Assembly: GCA_964541155.1 (NCBI GenBank)
Contig: CAZIPC010000008.1
Coordinates: forward strand, 42,868-106,867
Length of the DNA: 64,000 bases
Origin: UBA4416 sp964541155
GTDB taxonomy: Bacteria > Bacteroidota > Bacteroidia > B-17B0 > Aurantibacillaceae
Direction of reading: 5' to 3'
Positions within the stretch are counted from its first letter, which is position 1. Each line of letters starts with the position of its first letter. Shown piece after piece: positions 18,501-25,892 of this stretch. A program made the position numbers and the translations under genes. The notes under the pieces are model-generated. The model saw only the letters and a program-made list of their open reading frames with translations. It had not been told where the DNA came from and ran no database searches.

Positions 18501-20136
18501 TACAATGGCACCAACAGGAGCTGTAAGTTATACATACTCTAGTGGTTCTCCAGTAGTAACGCCAAGTGCATCTACAGTATATACAATTACTGGAGCAAGT
18601 GCACAAGGATGTTTAGGAACAGCAACAAGTTCAGTAACTGTTAACTCTTACCCAGTAGTATCTGTAAACAGTGGTTCTATTTGTTCAGGTAATACATTTA
18701 CAATGACACCAACAGGAGCAACATCTTATGTTTACTCTAGTGGTTCAGATGTGGTATCTCCTTCAGCAAATACAACATATACAGTAACTGGTACAACAGC
18801 AGGATGTTCTACAAATGCTGTAAGTACAGTAACGGTATATACTACACCAACAGTAGCAGTAAACAGTGGTTCAATTTGTGAAGGAAGTAGCTTTACAATG
18901 ACACCAACAGGTGCACCAGCTTACTCTTACTCTAATGGATCAGCGGTAATTACACCAACTGTAACAGATAGTTATACTGTAACTGGAACTAGCTTACAAG
19001 GCTGTTCAAGTTCAGCTGTAGCTACAGTAACTGTAAATGCAATGCCGGTAATTGTTGTTAACTCTGGTGGTATTTGTACAAACGGTACATTTACAATGAC
19101 ACCAACAGGAGCGTCAACATATACATACTCTAGCGGTTCTGCAGTAGTATCTCCATCAGCAACTACTTCATACACAGTAACAGGTGCAAGTGCTGAAGGA
19201 TGTGTTTCTAATGCGGTAGCAACAGTTACAGTATCATCGGTATTAATATTTAATGTGAATAGTGGTGCAATTTGTGCAGGAGAGTCATTTACAATGACAC
19301 CAACAGGTGCGGCATCTTACACATACTCTAGTGGTTCTGATGTTGTTACGCCAAGTGCATCTACAGTATATACAATTACTGGTGCAAGTGCACAAGGATG
19401 TTTAGGAACAGCTACAAGTTCAGTAACTGTTAATGCTTTACCTACTATTGCAGTGAACAGTGGTGCAATTTGTTCAGGTAACTCATTTACAATGACACCA
19501 ACAGGAGCAGTAACATATACTTACTCTGGAGGTTCTGATGTTGTTACGCCTAGCGCTACTACAGATTATACAGTAACAGGAACAGATGCTAATGGTTGTA
19601 CAAGTGCAACAGGAGCAATTAGTTCAGTAACCGTTAATCCTTCGCCAGTTGTTTCTGCAACAGCATCTCAAACAGTAATTTGTAATGATGGAAGTTCTGG
19701 ACCTTCAGTATTAACTGGTTCAACAACATCAACTACATATACATGGTCTACAGGTGTAAATACATTAACAACTTCTGTAACTCCAACTGTAACTACTACT
19801 TATACATTTAGTGCAAGTGATAATAATGGTTGTGCTGCAGATGCGTTAGTAACTGTAACAGTAAATGACTGTACAGGTATTAAAGACTTAGCAAACAGTA
19901 ATATTAGTATTTATCCTAATCCAACAAATGGTATTGTAAACATTGCTATCTCTTCTGAGTTAGTAGAAGGAACTTCGATTGAAGTGTACGATGCAATTGG
20001 TAAATTAGTGATGAAACAAAACTTAACTAATGATACAAACACTATTAACTTATCACAAGTTGAAGATGGAATGTATATGTTTAAGATTATGAATAATAAC
20101 AGAGCTATTAAAATTGGTAAAGTTGTTAAACAATAA
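9583..20136 (+). CDS. Giant T9SS-secreted multidomain repeat protein (3517 aa), adhesin-like
   Basis: A basic start and signal peptide (residues 1-30, ending NLRAQ) lead to a right-handed beta-helix region (about 35-930) of many short Asn-rich repeats ending in DFDGDIRQ and DIGADEFNG. Then come three super-repeats of about 440 residues (1040-2360), each with a 190-residue module (KVQYIFTAAEL, FNWDGVSNVVI), an Ig-like domain (WYASPTATT type) and a further Ig/PKD-like domain. A GEVED-like domain follows (about 2390-2560, IDYNRNGVFTDVGEQAY, YYGEYEEYMIDI), then ten tandem 65-residue repeats (2692-3350). The end (3440-3517) is a T9SS type A sorting domain (ISIYPNPTNGIVNIA ... GKVVKQ). A surface adhesin or matrix role is inferred from architecture. 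No enzyme motif is visible. Base composition is visibly less AT-rich than the neighbours. Confidence 0.93.
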   Translation: MYPKTTKRRKNALLYALVFMTVAFTGNLRAQLSGSKTIGVDYVTLAAAVTDINTQGVSGPLTINIPAGYTETAPLGGYVLTATGTSANTITFQKSGAGANPLLTAYAGAAGTPGTASQDGVFRLIGSDYVTINGIDITDPNVTNPSTMEFGYALYKASANDGCQNNTIKNCVITLNRLNNAAGTSPMVDGSVGIIVMNALSTAATTALTPSVAAGSNSNNKFYSNTIQNCNIGIAMIGFADVTPFSFADTGNDIGGTSTATGNTILNFGGGAATNPAAGVRTLAQYNLNVSFNTINNNNGSGVNHATTLRGIYVNTAVSANVAINSNTLTIKTGATTSQVSVIENLAGATAASNTVSISNNLITGCASPSVTSGAFYGIYNNGASAAVVNISANTFTNNTTNATTGATYLLYNTGAATNNININNNNFSHSFIGATAYSGSFYNLYNSGGTVTTNISINNNSWSNITHPTIIGTGGIYYLYNSGTNLNITVNNNTWNNLTLNHSGANYLTYLIGASQVSSVVDNNSIVTGLTRLAASGSLYCLYLSNGSLATSTSQISNNNFSTITSTVSGTGSLYLLYASDGYTSPYSRHNIYNNTFSNINYNSTGFCYGLYTYYLGDGGTTSTGSAVYNNTITNVTTSGSLYGFYTGYSGSTAKAKIYNNTLNNFTSNGAASTLYGTYFNGYGGLGFDVYKNKIYNIQQNGATGTVHGMYVSGATTLNLFNNIVGAISTPSSTNTNAINGLYVNGGTAVNAYNNTIWLNATSTSTTNFGTSALYVNSTPSSVDLRNNIFVNTSTAIGTGSTVAHRRASATITNYATTSNNNLFYAGTPGANNLIYADPSNMYQTMAVYQSSVTGRDAGSVSLNPSFLSTVGANANFLHIDPTVMSAIESGGTNNALYADDFDGDIRQGNAGYTGSGSSYDIGADEFNGLSPAPVLNAVAINNSTTQCTAISRIVTATVTPGISNIASVTLNYSFNGVAQTPIAMTGGNVASASTWSATIPVAVPVNANVTWNVSITDGSYNRIQNGTPYFDEPIFGTTAVAVSSPNPVCAGSTASLTLNIIKPGTVVSGTGTSLTSAYSYPTAFGNYWYQTWQQYLFKASELQAMGLSAGNITSLAFNIAATPNPNTTITDYNIKIASTTNSVLSTFVTTGLNNVFGPASVTAAPGLNTITLTTPYNWDGVSNIVIDLRQTEFYGSGNATTYYTTTSYNSVLYAYSTSNNASYWTSNPAPTTSTSRPNITFGGNTGYNGSLYSWTNGINTYTSATNPTTVSVSATNTFTGTATVLGCNTSAVVSVSVIPLPSAPFVTNSAQCGLGTPAASLAGGAAYNWYASPTATTVLQTGTSSTYTTAINATTTWYVTSTDGTCESTPRTAITATVNTPVAMTANANVASLCVGGTTSTILYGASTNASYTYSWSSNNANSGLPATVNTKSITVTPTLPGTYSYTVTAVDGPCTAISTVTVALNDAPTIIASATPSVICSGANVNLGAQAIIGTVGTMTIGTGSTTNSSSGSPFYHGWGGAKVQYIFTAAELAAQGLAAGNITSIGLNITSVGIPYAGFALSIGATTQSVFPTANALSNVTQVYVGTGVNNAFTPVLGVNNFPFSTPFNWDGVSNVVISICWSNATTGGTSSAVKWDTYTGNRGMYIYSDSQTPSTVCSALTTIPASGGSSTTTGRPQIYFTGLLGVNIANNSTFLWNPGSIATQTATVNPVNSTSVAATRVYTVSVTNTVTGCSNSNTVSVLVNALPQTPVATNAIRCGFGVPTASVSGGVFYNWYATSTSPSNIQASASPNFTSSIGSTTTWYVASYNGVCESATRTAVTQSVTIPDVVTANTSAIRLCVGSANTVTLTAVKTGTANNYSYTWSATPSAGSGIASTLTGSMVTINPSAIGNFVYNVTAVDGLCTAISTVTVARNPQPGITTLATPSVICSAATPVNLTAQSIDIAVSTATVGSSLYGTTTSSPYNQGAGITNERKVQYLYTKAELNAAGIYGGNITDMKFNATTVGSGAINNFTIKMGHTSTSALTTLYQPSPINLVYGPYTYSVSLGANVHSFDTPFLWDGNSNVLIEICHDAVSSGSVAGTSSSISYTYTSSNSTIYSAAVGACTLTTGSATTLRPLIAFTGNIGTDVTSSNTYTWNPGAMPGSAVVVNPVNTGSVVATNIYTVSLNNPLTTCSNTGTVAVVVHPIPTTPVVSNATQCGVAVPTASVSGGTSYLWYSSPTATNVLQSGASPNYSTSINTTTSWYVTSINSGSCTSPRAMVTQSVTIPDAVTASASTNTLCPNTPLVLTAVKTGSANTYAYTWTSTSGSGITTSVTGSSVTVTPPTPGTYTYVVTAIDGACTAVSTKSVTVIYAITVPPIVSGTSNPICVGNSVGLSEYFPVTGPAVYTLPPAVSNPTADEDVANITIMSGTTTVINNSSPNNSLVGTIGTATGVVGSYSDFTAYGPFGLTAGTPYTFTVASSTSGTSYYNALAIYIDYNRNGVFTDVGEQAYTSAATTLGAHSETGSFTVPSSAFSGLTRMRVISHEGLISSPTQAVYYGEYEEYMIDITSSNYGGGSAPAFASFVWSNGASTVATTSVTTQTPTVNTNYVLTATDVNGCVISSAPYTVTVNPLPSVLATTSNSTVCSGNTAVLSATGATSYTWSTGSTVATTTVTPTSASIYTVTGTNANGCVKSSTVAVGYNVTPTVSVNSGSICIGGTFTMTPTGATSYVYSNGSSTATPSVNTTYTVTGTTSGCSSTAVSTVTVNIKPTVAVNSGSICSGNSFTMTPTGASTYVYSNGSSVATPTANATYTVTGTNTVGCSNTAVSSVTVNATPTVAVNSGSICAGSSFTMVPTGATSYVYSSGSAAVTPSATTVYTVTGSNTTGCSNTALSTVTVNAIPSITIPAGGICTGGTFTITPSGAATYTYSSGSAIVSPSSTTSYTVTGTSAQGCVGNAVTTVTVSSVLIFSANSGSICTGQSFTMAPTGAVSYTYSSGSPVVTPSASTVYTITGASAQGCLGTATSSVTVNSYPVVSVNSGSICSGNTFTMTPTGATSYVYSSGSDVVSPSANTTYTVTGTTAGCSTNAVSTVTVYTTPTVAVNSGSICEGSSFTMTPTGAPAYSYSNGSAVITPTVTDSYTVTGTSLQGCSSSAVATVTVNAMPVIVVNSGGICTNGTFTMTPTGASTYTYSSGSAVVSPSATTSYTVTGASAEGCVSNAVATVTVSSVLIFNVNSGAICAGESFTMTPTGAASYTYSSGSDVVTPSASTVYTITGASAQGCLGTATSSVTVNALPTIAVNSGAICSGNSFTMTPTGAVTYTYSGGSDVVTPSATTDYTVTGTDANGCTSATGAISSVTVNPSPVVSATASQTVICNDGSSGPSVLTGSTTSTTYTWSTGVNTLTTSVTPTVTTTYTFSASDNNGCAADALVTVTVNDCTGIKDLANSNISIYPNPTNGIVNIAISSELVEGTSIEVYDAIGKLVMKQNLTNDTNTINLSQVEDGMYMFKIMNNNRAIKIGKVVKQ
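12700..16660 (+). repeat. Three ~1.3-kb super-repeats inside the 3517-aa gene
   Basis: Three copies begin near 12700, 14010 and 15360. Each encodes a 190-residue module (Y/FNWDGVSN or FLWDGNSN marks its second half; starts near 12766, 14065 and 15424), an Ig-like domain with QCG...WY, and a domain ending in TAVDG.CTAISTVTV. They are divergent at DNA level but identical in order, so this is an old intragenic triplication. Confidence 0.8.
17659..19636 (+). repeat. Ten tandem ~195-bp repeats inside the 3517-aa gene
   Basis: Units start near 17659, 17857, 18055, 18250, 18447, 18646, 18841, 19036, 19234 and 19435. Each encodes VNSGSIC.G.SFTMTPTGA, then Y.YSSGS...P, then YTVTG.....GC and VSTVTVN. 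Units 4-5-6 resemble units 8-9-10 more than their neighbours: only 5 and 9 start SVLIF and share TVYTITGASAQGCLGTATSS. This indicates a block of about four units (about 787 bp) that was duplicated. Confidence 0.88.
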
Positions 20137-20156
20137 TTAAAGTTTAAATAATACCT

Positions 20157-20188
20157 AAAAAGGCTACCTCAATGAGGTAGCCTTTTTT
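20157..20188 (+). terminator. Terminator of the 3517-aa gene
   Basis: GGCTACCTC and GAGGTAGCC (20162-20170 and 20174-20182) form a 9-bp stem with a 3-base loop, preceded by an A run and followed by TTTTTT, 25 bases after the stop. Confidence 0.9.
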
Positions 20189-20218
20189 ATGTCTTGAATT
20201 TTCGAGTTAGATAGTTTT

Positions 20219-20233
20219 TTCCAAAAAATGGAA
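20219..20233. repeat. TTCCA-N5-TGGAA motif upstream of the second secreted protein
   Basis: This 15-base imperfectly palindromic motif is the exact reverse complement of 9446-9460. Both lie 70-125 bases upstream of the start codons of the two related T9SS proteins. No convincing -33/-7 promoter is seen between this motif and the ATG at 20306. Confidence 0.4.
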
Positions 20234-20305
20234 TAATTAAAAAATCTAAAATAAGTATGGATAATATTATTGACATTACTAAGTCGTTAATTAGAATAGA
20301 ACTTT

Positions 20306-23300
20306 ATGAAAAAACATTACACAATCAAAAAAACAAAATTGATATTTGGATTTATAATATTGCTTGCACAAGCAACATTATTAAAAGCAACAACATGCCC
20401 AAATGCAGTTTTAATTCCTTCAAGTACTACATTTCCTTCTGCTCCTATTAGTTTGGTTTGTGGAACTACCAATGATATTACATCTACAAATGCTACAGCG
20501 TGTGGTTCTAGTTCATATATGGGAGGAAATGAAGCGTTATTTGTTTATACACCTAATGCTAATATCTCAAATTTTACAGTTGCTTATTCGGGAGTTACTT
20601 GGACAGGTATTACTATATTTCAGGGATGTCCAACAAGTGGAGGGATTTGTTTAGGAAATGTAACGAGTTCTGCAACTACTAAAACTACAACTCCTATTTC
20701 GCTTACGGCAGGAGTAACGTATTACATTATGATTGATACTTACCCCACACCCAATAGCCCATGTGCGGGAACAATTGTTTTAAATGGAACGGTACTACAG
20801 GCATGTTCAGGAACTCCAACTGCAAACACGGCGAGTATTTCGGCAGTAGCGGGGTGCGTTCCTTCAGTTCTTACACTATCATCTTCTAATGTAAATTCAG
20901 CAAGTGGTATACTATATCAATGGCAAAGTTCGTCTTCATCATCAGGGCCATGGTCAAATATAGTTGGAGCTACAGCAACAACATCAACCATTAGTGCTAC
21001 ATTAGGAACAACGTATTATCAAATAGTAACTACATGTACCGCAAGTGGTTTAAGTGTAAATTCTAATGTGGTTTTGTATACTGGCACAGCTTGCACCTCC
21101 TCTAATGTTCCAGTTACAGGATCTAATACCGTTACTTGTGGTAATAGCACTGTGTTATATGATAACGGAGGAGCAACCAGTGATTATGCGAATAATAGTA
21201 ATGGATATACAGTACTACAAAATTCGGGAAGTGGAGTTATAAATCTTAGTGGGTCATTTTCATATATTGAAACTAGTTACGATTATTTAAAAATATATAG
21301 CGGTGCAGGAACCGGAGGAACGTTGTTATATACGTATTCAAACTCATCAGGAGGAATTATTACTCCATTTTCAAGTTCTCCAGGACAAATATTAACAGTA
21401 TTGTTTACATCAGATGGATCTGGAGTAGGAGGAGGCTTTAATTTAAACGTAGTTTATACAGGAACCTGTGCCTCAACAGCATTGTGCTCTGGAACACCAG
21501 TAGCCTCAACAGCTAGTATATCAACTGTTTCAGGATGCGCACCGTTATCAATTAATTTAAGTTCATCCACAAATTTTAACACCGGCATTACGTATCAATG
21601 GCAAAGTTCATCTTCATCCTCTGGTCCATGGTTAAATATTAGTGGAGCAACAGTTACTAATACAACAGTTAGCGCAGGAGTAGGAACAACGTATTATCAA
21701 ATGGTAACAACTTGCACAGTAAGTGGTTTAAGTGCAACGTCTAACACATTATCTTTTAATGGAATTAGTTGTAGTTCTTTAAATGTTCCAGCTTCTAATT
21801 CTAATACAGTTACGTGTGGTAATAGCACAGTATTATATGATAATGGGGGAGCTACAGGTAATTATGCTAATAGTAGCAATGGATTTACGGTGCTACAAAA
21901 TTCGGGAAGTGGAGTTATTAATCTTAGTGGATCGTATTCTGGTATAGAGTCTTGTTGTGATTACTTAAAAATATATAATGGTATAGGAACTGCAGGAACT
22001 TTACTAGCTACTTATGCAGGCACAGGAACCATTACTCCATTTGTAAGTTCTCCAGGACAAATAATAACAGTTTTATTTTATTCGGATGGAAGTGTTAATG
22101 GAGCAGGCTTTAATTTAAATGTGGTTTATACAGGAACGTGTGCCTCAACAGCATTGTGCTCTGGAACACCAGTAGCCTCAACAGCTAGTATATCAACTGT
22201 TTCAGGATGCGCACCGTTATCAATTAATTTAAGTTCATCCACAAATTTTAACACCGGCATTACGTATCAATGGCAAAGTTCATCTTCATCCTCTGGTCCA
22301 TGGTTAAATATTAGTGGAGCAACAGTTACTAATACAACAGTTAGCGCAGGAGTAGGAACAACGTATTATCAAATGGTAACAACTTGCACAGTAAGTGGTT
22401 TAAGTGCAACGTCTAACACATTATCTTTTAATGGAATTAGTTGTAGTTCTTTAAATGTTCCAGCTTCTAATTCTAATACAGTTACGTGTGGTAATAGCAC
22501 AGTATTATATGATAATGGGGGAGCTACAGGTAATTATGCTAATAGTAGCAATGGATTTACGGTGCTACAAAATTCGGGAAGTGGAGTTATAAATCTTAGT
22601 GGGTCATTTTCATATATAGAAACTAGTTACGATTATTTAAAGATATATAGCGGTGCAGGAACCGGAGGGACGCTGTTGTATACGTATTCAAATTCATCAG
22701 GAGGAATTATTACTCCATTTTCAAGTTCTCCAGGACAAGTATTAACAGTGTTGTTTACATCAGATGGATCTGGAGTAGGAGGAGGCTTTAATTTAAACGT
22801 GGTTTATACAGGAACGTGTGCTTTACCTTGTTCAGGAACAGTTCAGCATCCAGCAAATACAGTTAACATTAGTGGTTCGAGTTTAGCAGTAACTAATGTA
22901 ATCAGTTGCAGTAATGCAGGAGAGTATTCGGTAGATAGTTTTACGGCAACAGGAGTATATACAATAACATCAACAGGAGGTTCGGGGAATTATATAACCG
23001 TAAAAGATGCTACTGGTTCAACAGTAATTACATCTGGGAATTCTCCAGTATCTGTGAATATTGCTACCGTAGGAATCTACCAAATTCATATTACAACATC
23101 TGCTCCTTCAACATGTGGTACTGATGCAGTGTGCCATGATGTAAATGTAATGGCTCCTTTTGTATTAACTAACGACGCGTGTTCTGATGCAATCACGCTT
23201 TCGATTCCTAGTACAAGTATAGGATCAACCATAGGAGCTACCATTGAAAATCCAACTCCACCTACTTGTACTACTAGTTTATCTCAACCAGGAGTTTGGT

Positions 23301-24670
23301 ATAAGGTAAGTGGAAATGGAAACTTAATTGGTGCTAGTTTATGTGGATCAAATGGTTGGGATTCTAAACTATTTGTGTACACTGGAACCTGTGGAAATTT
23401 AACGTGTTTAGTTAGTAAAGATGATAATGGGCCTTTATGTAGCGGTAATGAGGCTTCTGTAACTTGGTGTTCGGTAGTAGGCGTAGATTATTATGTATTA
23501 GTGACAGGCTATTCAACAGCAAATGCATTTAATATATCTATTTCTCAAACGGTTGTTGCTCAGCCAATTATTAATGTTTCTGCTTCATCTGTTTGTGTTG
23601 GAACTAGTGTTGCTTTATCTGCAACAGGTGTTACATCATTTACATGGAGTCCAGGAGGATCGACTTCGTCATCACTTCTTGTAAACCCAATTGCAACAAC
23701 TGTATATACACTAACAGGAGCAGACGCTTCAGGATGTGTAAATTCATCTACACAATCAATAGTAGTAAATCCATTACCATTAGTATCTGTTAATAATGGT
23801 ACAATATGTTCTGGAAATACATTTACTATGATTCCTAATGGTGCAAGTACTTATGTATATTCAAGCGGATCAAATGTTGTAAATCCAACATTATCTAATT
23901 CGTATACTGTAACAGGAACGGATGCTAATGGATGTATTGGGACTGCAATAAGCTTAGTAACGGTTAATGCATCACCTATGATATCTGTTAATAGCGGAAG
24001 TGTTTGTTCTGGTGATAATTTTACAGTTACTCCTAGCGGGGCGTCTACTTATTCTTATTCAACAGGAAGTAATATCATAAGACCTTCTGTAACAATGACA
24101 TTTACAGTAACTGGAACAGACGTTAATGGTTGTGATAATTTAATTGGAACAATTGGTTCGGTAACCGTAAATCCATTGCCATTAGTATCATCCATTGCTT
24201 CACCAACAATTTTATGTAACGATGGTAGCACAGGCCCCTCTATTTTAACGGCTTCTACTTCAGCAGTTACATATACATGGTCAAACGGAGCAAATACAAT
24301 GACAACCTCTGTAACGCCTACGTTAACTACAACCTATACATTAGCAGTTACAAATATTGAAGGATGTTCAGATGAAGCATACATAACAATAATAGTTAAT
24401 GATTGTAGTGGATTAAAAGAGATTCAAAATAATGATGTATTAGTATATCCAAATCCAACAAAAGATATATTAACCATTTTGATGACTTCTAGGTTTAAAC
24501 AAACTGCTAGAATTGAATTATATGATTCAATGGGTAAACTGGTGATTAAAGAAAATTTACTAAATGAAAGTAATGTTATTAACGTTTCAAACATTGAAAA
24601 CGGTATGTATTTTTATAAAATTATATATGATGACGTTGATATATCAATAGGAAAAGTTATTAAACACTAA
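20306..24670 (+). CDS. T9SS-secreted protein with CUB-like and Ig-like repeats (1454 aa)
   Basis: A signal peptide (residues 1-29) is followed by a domain of about 135 residues (CPNAVLIPSS onward). Then come three tandem units (about 170-840), each an Ig-like domain with YQWQSSSSSSGPW and a CUB-like domain (NTVTCGNSTVLYDNGG ... YDYLKIYSG). CUB domains usually bind protein or glycan. A Cys-containing domain follows (about 950-1085, VWYKVSGNG, WDSKLFVYTGTCG), then four stalk repeats like those of the 3517-aa protein, and a T9SS type A sorting domain (VLVYPNPTKDILTI ... GKVIKH). It sits directly downstream of the giant protein, with its own leader and terminator. The shared stalk and sorting domain show the two genes are partly paralogous. 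Function is unknown; surface exposure is a safe inference. Confidence 0.92.
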   Translation: MKKHYTIKKTKLIFGFIILLAQATLLKATTCPNAVLIPSSTTFPSAPISLVCGTTNDITSTNATACGSSSYMGGNEALFVYTPNANISNFTVAYSGVTWTGITIFQGCPTSGGICLGNVTSSATTKTTTPISLTAGVTYYIMIDTYPTPNSPCAGTIVLNGTVLQACSGTPTANTASISAVAGCVPSVLTLSSSNVNSASGILYQWQSSSSSSGPWSNIVGATATTSTISATLGTTYYQIVTTCTASGLSVNSNVVLYTGTACTSSNVPVTGSNTVTCGNSTVLYDNGGATSDYANNSNGYTVLQNSGSGVINLSGSFSYIETSYDYLKIYSGAGTGGTLLYTYSNSSGGIITPFSSSPGQILTVLFTSDGSGVGGGFNLNVVYTGTCASTALCSGTPVASTASISTVSGCAPLSINLSSSTNFNTGITYQWQSSSSSSGPWLNISGATVTNTTVSAGVGTTYYQMVTTCTVSGLSATSNTLSFNGISCSSLNVPASNSNTVTCGNSTVLYDNGGATGNYANSSNGFTVLQNSGSGVINLSGSYSGIESCCDYLKIYNGIGTAGTLLATYAGTGTITPFVSSPGQIITVLFYSDGSVNGAGFNLNVVYTGTCASTALCSGTPVASTASISTVSGCAPLSINLSSSTNFNTGITYQWQSSSSSSGPWLNISGATVTNTTVSAGVGTTYYQMVTTCTVSGLSATSNTLSFNGISCSSLNVPASNSNTVTCGNSTVLYDNGGATGNYANSSNGFTVLQNSGSGVINLSGSFSYIETSYDYLKIYSGAGTGGTLLYTYSNSSGGIITPFSSSPGQVLTVLFTSDGSGVGGGFNLNVVYTGTCALPCSGTVQHPANTVNISGSSLAVTNVISCSNAGEYSVDSFTATGVYTITSTGGSGNYITVKDATGSTVITSGNSPVSVNIATVGIYQIHITTSAPSTCGTDAVCHDVNVMAPFVLTNDACSDAITLSIPSTSIGSTIGATIENPTPPTCTTSLSQPGVWYKVSGNGNLIGASLCGSNGWDSKLFVYTGTCGNLTCLVSKDDNGPLCSGNEASVTWCSVVGVDYYVLVTGYSTANAFNISISQTVVAQPIINVSASSVCVGTSVALSATGVTSFTWSPGGSTSSSLLVNPIATTVYTLTGADASGCVNSSTQSIVVNPLPLVSVNNGTICSGNTFTMIPNGASTYVYSSGSNVVNPTLSNSYTVTGTDANGCIGTAISLVTVNASPMISVNSGSVCSGDNFTVTPSGASTYSYSTGSNIIRPSVTMTFTVTGTDVNGCDNLIGTIGSVTVNPLPLVSSIASPTILCNDGSTGPSILTASTSAVTYTWSNGANTMTTSVTPTLTTTYTLAVTNIEGCSDEAYITIIVNDCSGLKEIQNNDVLVYPNPTKDILTILMTSRFKQTARIELYDSMGKLVIKENLLNESNVINVSNIENGMYFYKIIYDDVDISIGKVIKH
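21467..21918 (+). repeat. 452-bp perfect direct repeat, copy 1
   Basis: Base-by-base reading shows identity with 22139-22590 (offset 672) over 452 bases. It covers an Ig-like domain and the first third of a CUB-like domain. Mismatches occur at both borders (21466/22138 and 21919/22591). Confidence 0.93.
22139..22590 (+). repeat. 452-bp perfect direct repeat, copy 2
   Basis: Identical to 21467-21918. Immediately after it (22591-22820) the sequence switches to resemble 21241-21470 of the first unit instead, with about 10 differences over 230 bases, nearly all silent. The third unit is therefore a mosaic of units two and one. Confidence 0.93.
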
Positions 24671-24687
24671 TAGAATAATAAAACAAA

Positions 24688-24717
24688 AAAGGCTGTCTAT
24701 ATAGATAGCCTTTTTTG
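24688..24717 (+). terminator. Terminator of the 1454-aa gene
   Basis: GGCTGTCTA and TAGATAGCC (24691-24699 and 24702-24710) form a 9-bp stem with one G-U pair, flanked by A and T runs, 20 bases after the stop. It may also serve dprA, which ends at 24733 on the other strand. Confidence 0.85.
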
Positions 24718-24732
24718 TTTTTATGCAATAAC

Positions 24733-25842
24733 TTAAAAGTTTAGTTTATATAATTTTCCAGGAAGTGACAATATAATGTTTGAAAATTCTAATTGTAATA
24801 AATAGCTAGAAGCCTTACTTACAGAAAAACTTGTTAGATAACATATTTCGTCAATATGTAATTGGTTTTTATTTTGAAATGTATTAATAATGAGTTGCTC
24901 TTCATCTGATAGATTAAGCAGTAAAGGCATTTGATTTGTTTTTTTTGATTTTGGTTTTTCGTCCCAGTTCATTATATAAAGTAAATCAGCTGCACTCTCT
25001 ATTAAGTTAGCTTTGTGTGATTTAATAAGACCATTGCAGCCTTCACTTAGCGCATCTCCAGCTTTTCCTGGAAACGCAAAAACATCTTTATTATATGAAT
25101 TTGCAATTGTTGAGGTAATTAAACTTCCTCCTCCTCTTTTAGATTCAACAACAATTAATGCATCACACATACCTGCAACTATTCTGTTTCGTTTTGGAAA
25201 ATTTTCTTTATCAGGATTTGTTTCACTTAAAAATTCAGTAAGTAATCCTCCTTGTAATATCATTTTTTCTGCGTATTGAGAATGTACAGATGGATACATT
25301 CTATCTAATCCATGTGCTAAAACACCAATTGTATTTAATTTACAATTTAATGCAGCTTTGTGAGCAGCGATATCGATTCCATAAGCTAAACCGCTTACTA
25401 TCAAACATCCGCTTTCAGTTAAGTCTTCTATCAGTTTTTCTGTAATTTGTTTCCCGTAAATTGAGGGGGTTCTTGTTCCTACAATAGATATTATTTTTGT
25501 AGAATTTAAATTAGCATTTCCTTTATAGTAAAGCATAACAGGACTGTCATGGCAATTTCGTAATCGTTGAGGATATTCTTTGTCAGTAAAAAAAATAGCT
25601 TGTATAGATTTTTCTTCTAAAAATTTTATTTCTTTTTCTGCTCTGTTTAAGGCAGATTTACTATTTAATATTAACTCAGAAGTATGTTTTCCAATTCCAG
25701 GAATTTTCTCGAGCTGTTGCTTTTTAGTTTTAAAAACTTCTTCGGCACTACCACAGTATGCAATTAAGTTTTTAGCCAAAACATCTCCAACACCATTTAA
25801 TAGGGTTATTCCAATTTTGTAAGTTAAGTCCAAGGCGCTCAT
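24733..25842 (-). CDS. dprA: DNA processing protein DprA
   Basis: DprA binds incoming single-stranded DNA and loads RecA during natural transformation. An N-terminal helix-hairpin-helix region (about residues 10-65, IPGIGKHTSELIL) precedes the Rossmann-like domain with IVGTRTPSIYGKQI, SGLAYGIDIAAHKAAL, GVLAHGLDRMYP, FPKRNRIVAGMCDALIVVE and ANSYNKDVFAFPG. The C-terminal 70 residues form a winged-helix domain. At 369 residues it is full length. It runs opposite to the TonB receptor and ends toward the 1454-aa gene. Natural competence of the strain is possible but not shown; DprA is widespread in non-competent species too. Confidence 0.95.
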   Translation of the reverse strand: MSALDLTYKIGITLLNGVGDVLAKNLIAYCGSAEEVFKTKKQQLEKIPGIGKHTSELILNSKSALNRAEKEIKFLEEKSIQAIFFTDKEYPQRLRNCHDSPVMLYYKGNANLNSTKIISIVGTRTPSIYGKQITEKLIEDLTESGCLIVSGLAYGIDIAAHKAALNCKLNTIGVLAHGLDRMYPSVHSQYAEKMILQGGLLTEFLSETNPDKENFPKRNRIVAGMCDALIVVESKRGGGSLITSTIANSYNKDVFAFPGKAGDALSEGCNGLIKSHKANLIESAADLLYIMNWDEKPKSKKTNQMPLLLNLSDEEQLIINTFQNKNQLHIDEICYLTSFSVSKASSYLLQLEFSNIILSLPGKLYKLNF

Positions 25843-25892
25843 TGTAAAACGATACTAATTTATTATATTGTGTTCGTAAAAACAACCACATC

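Noticed and set aside
20257..20654. Two short plus-strand ORFs near the start of the 1454-aa gene
   Set aside because: They overlap a well-supported signal peptide and mature domain in another frame and have no recognisable content.
9583..24670. CRISPR-like or satellite DNA array
   Set aside because: The periodic units are coding repeats in one open frame with silent-site variation; there are no spacers and no cas genes.
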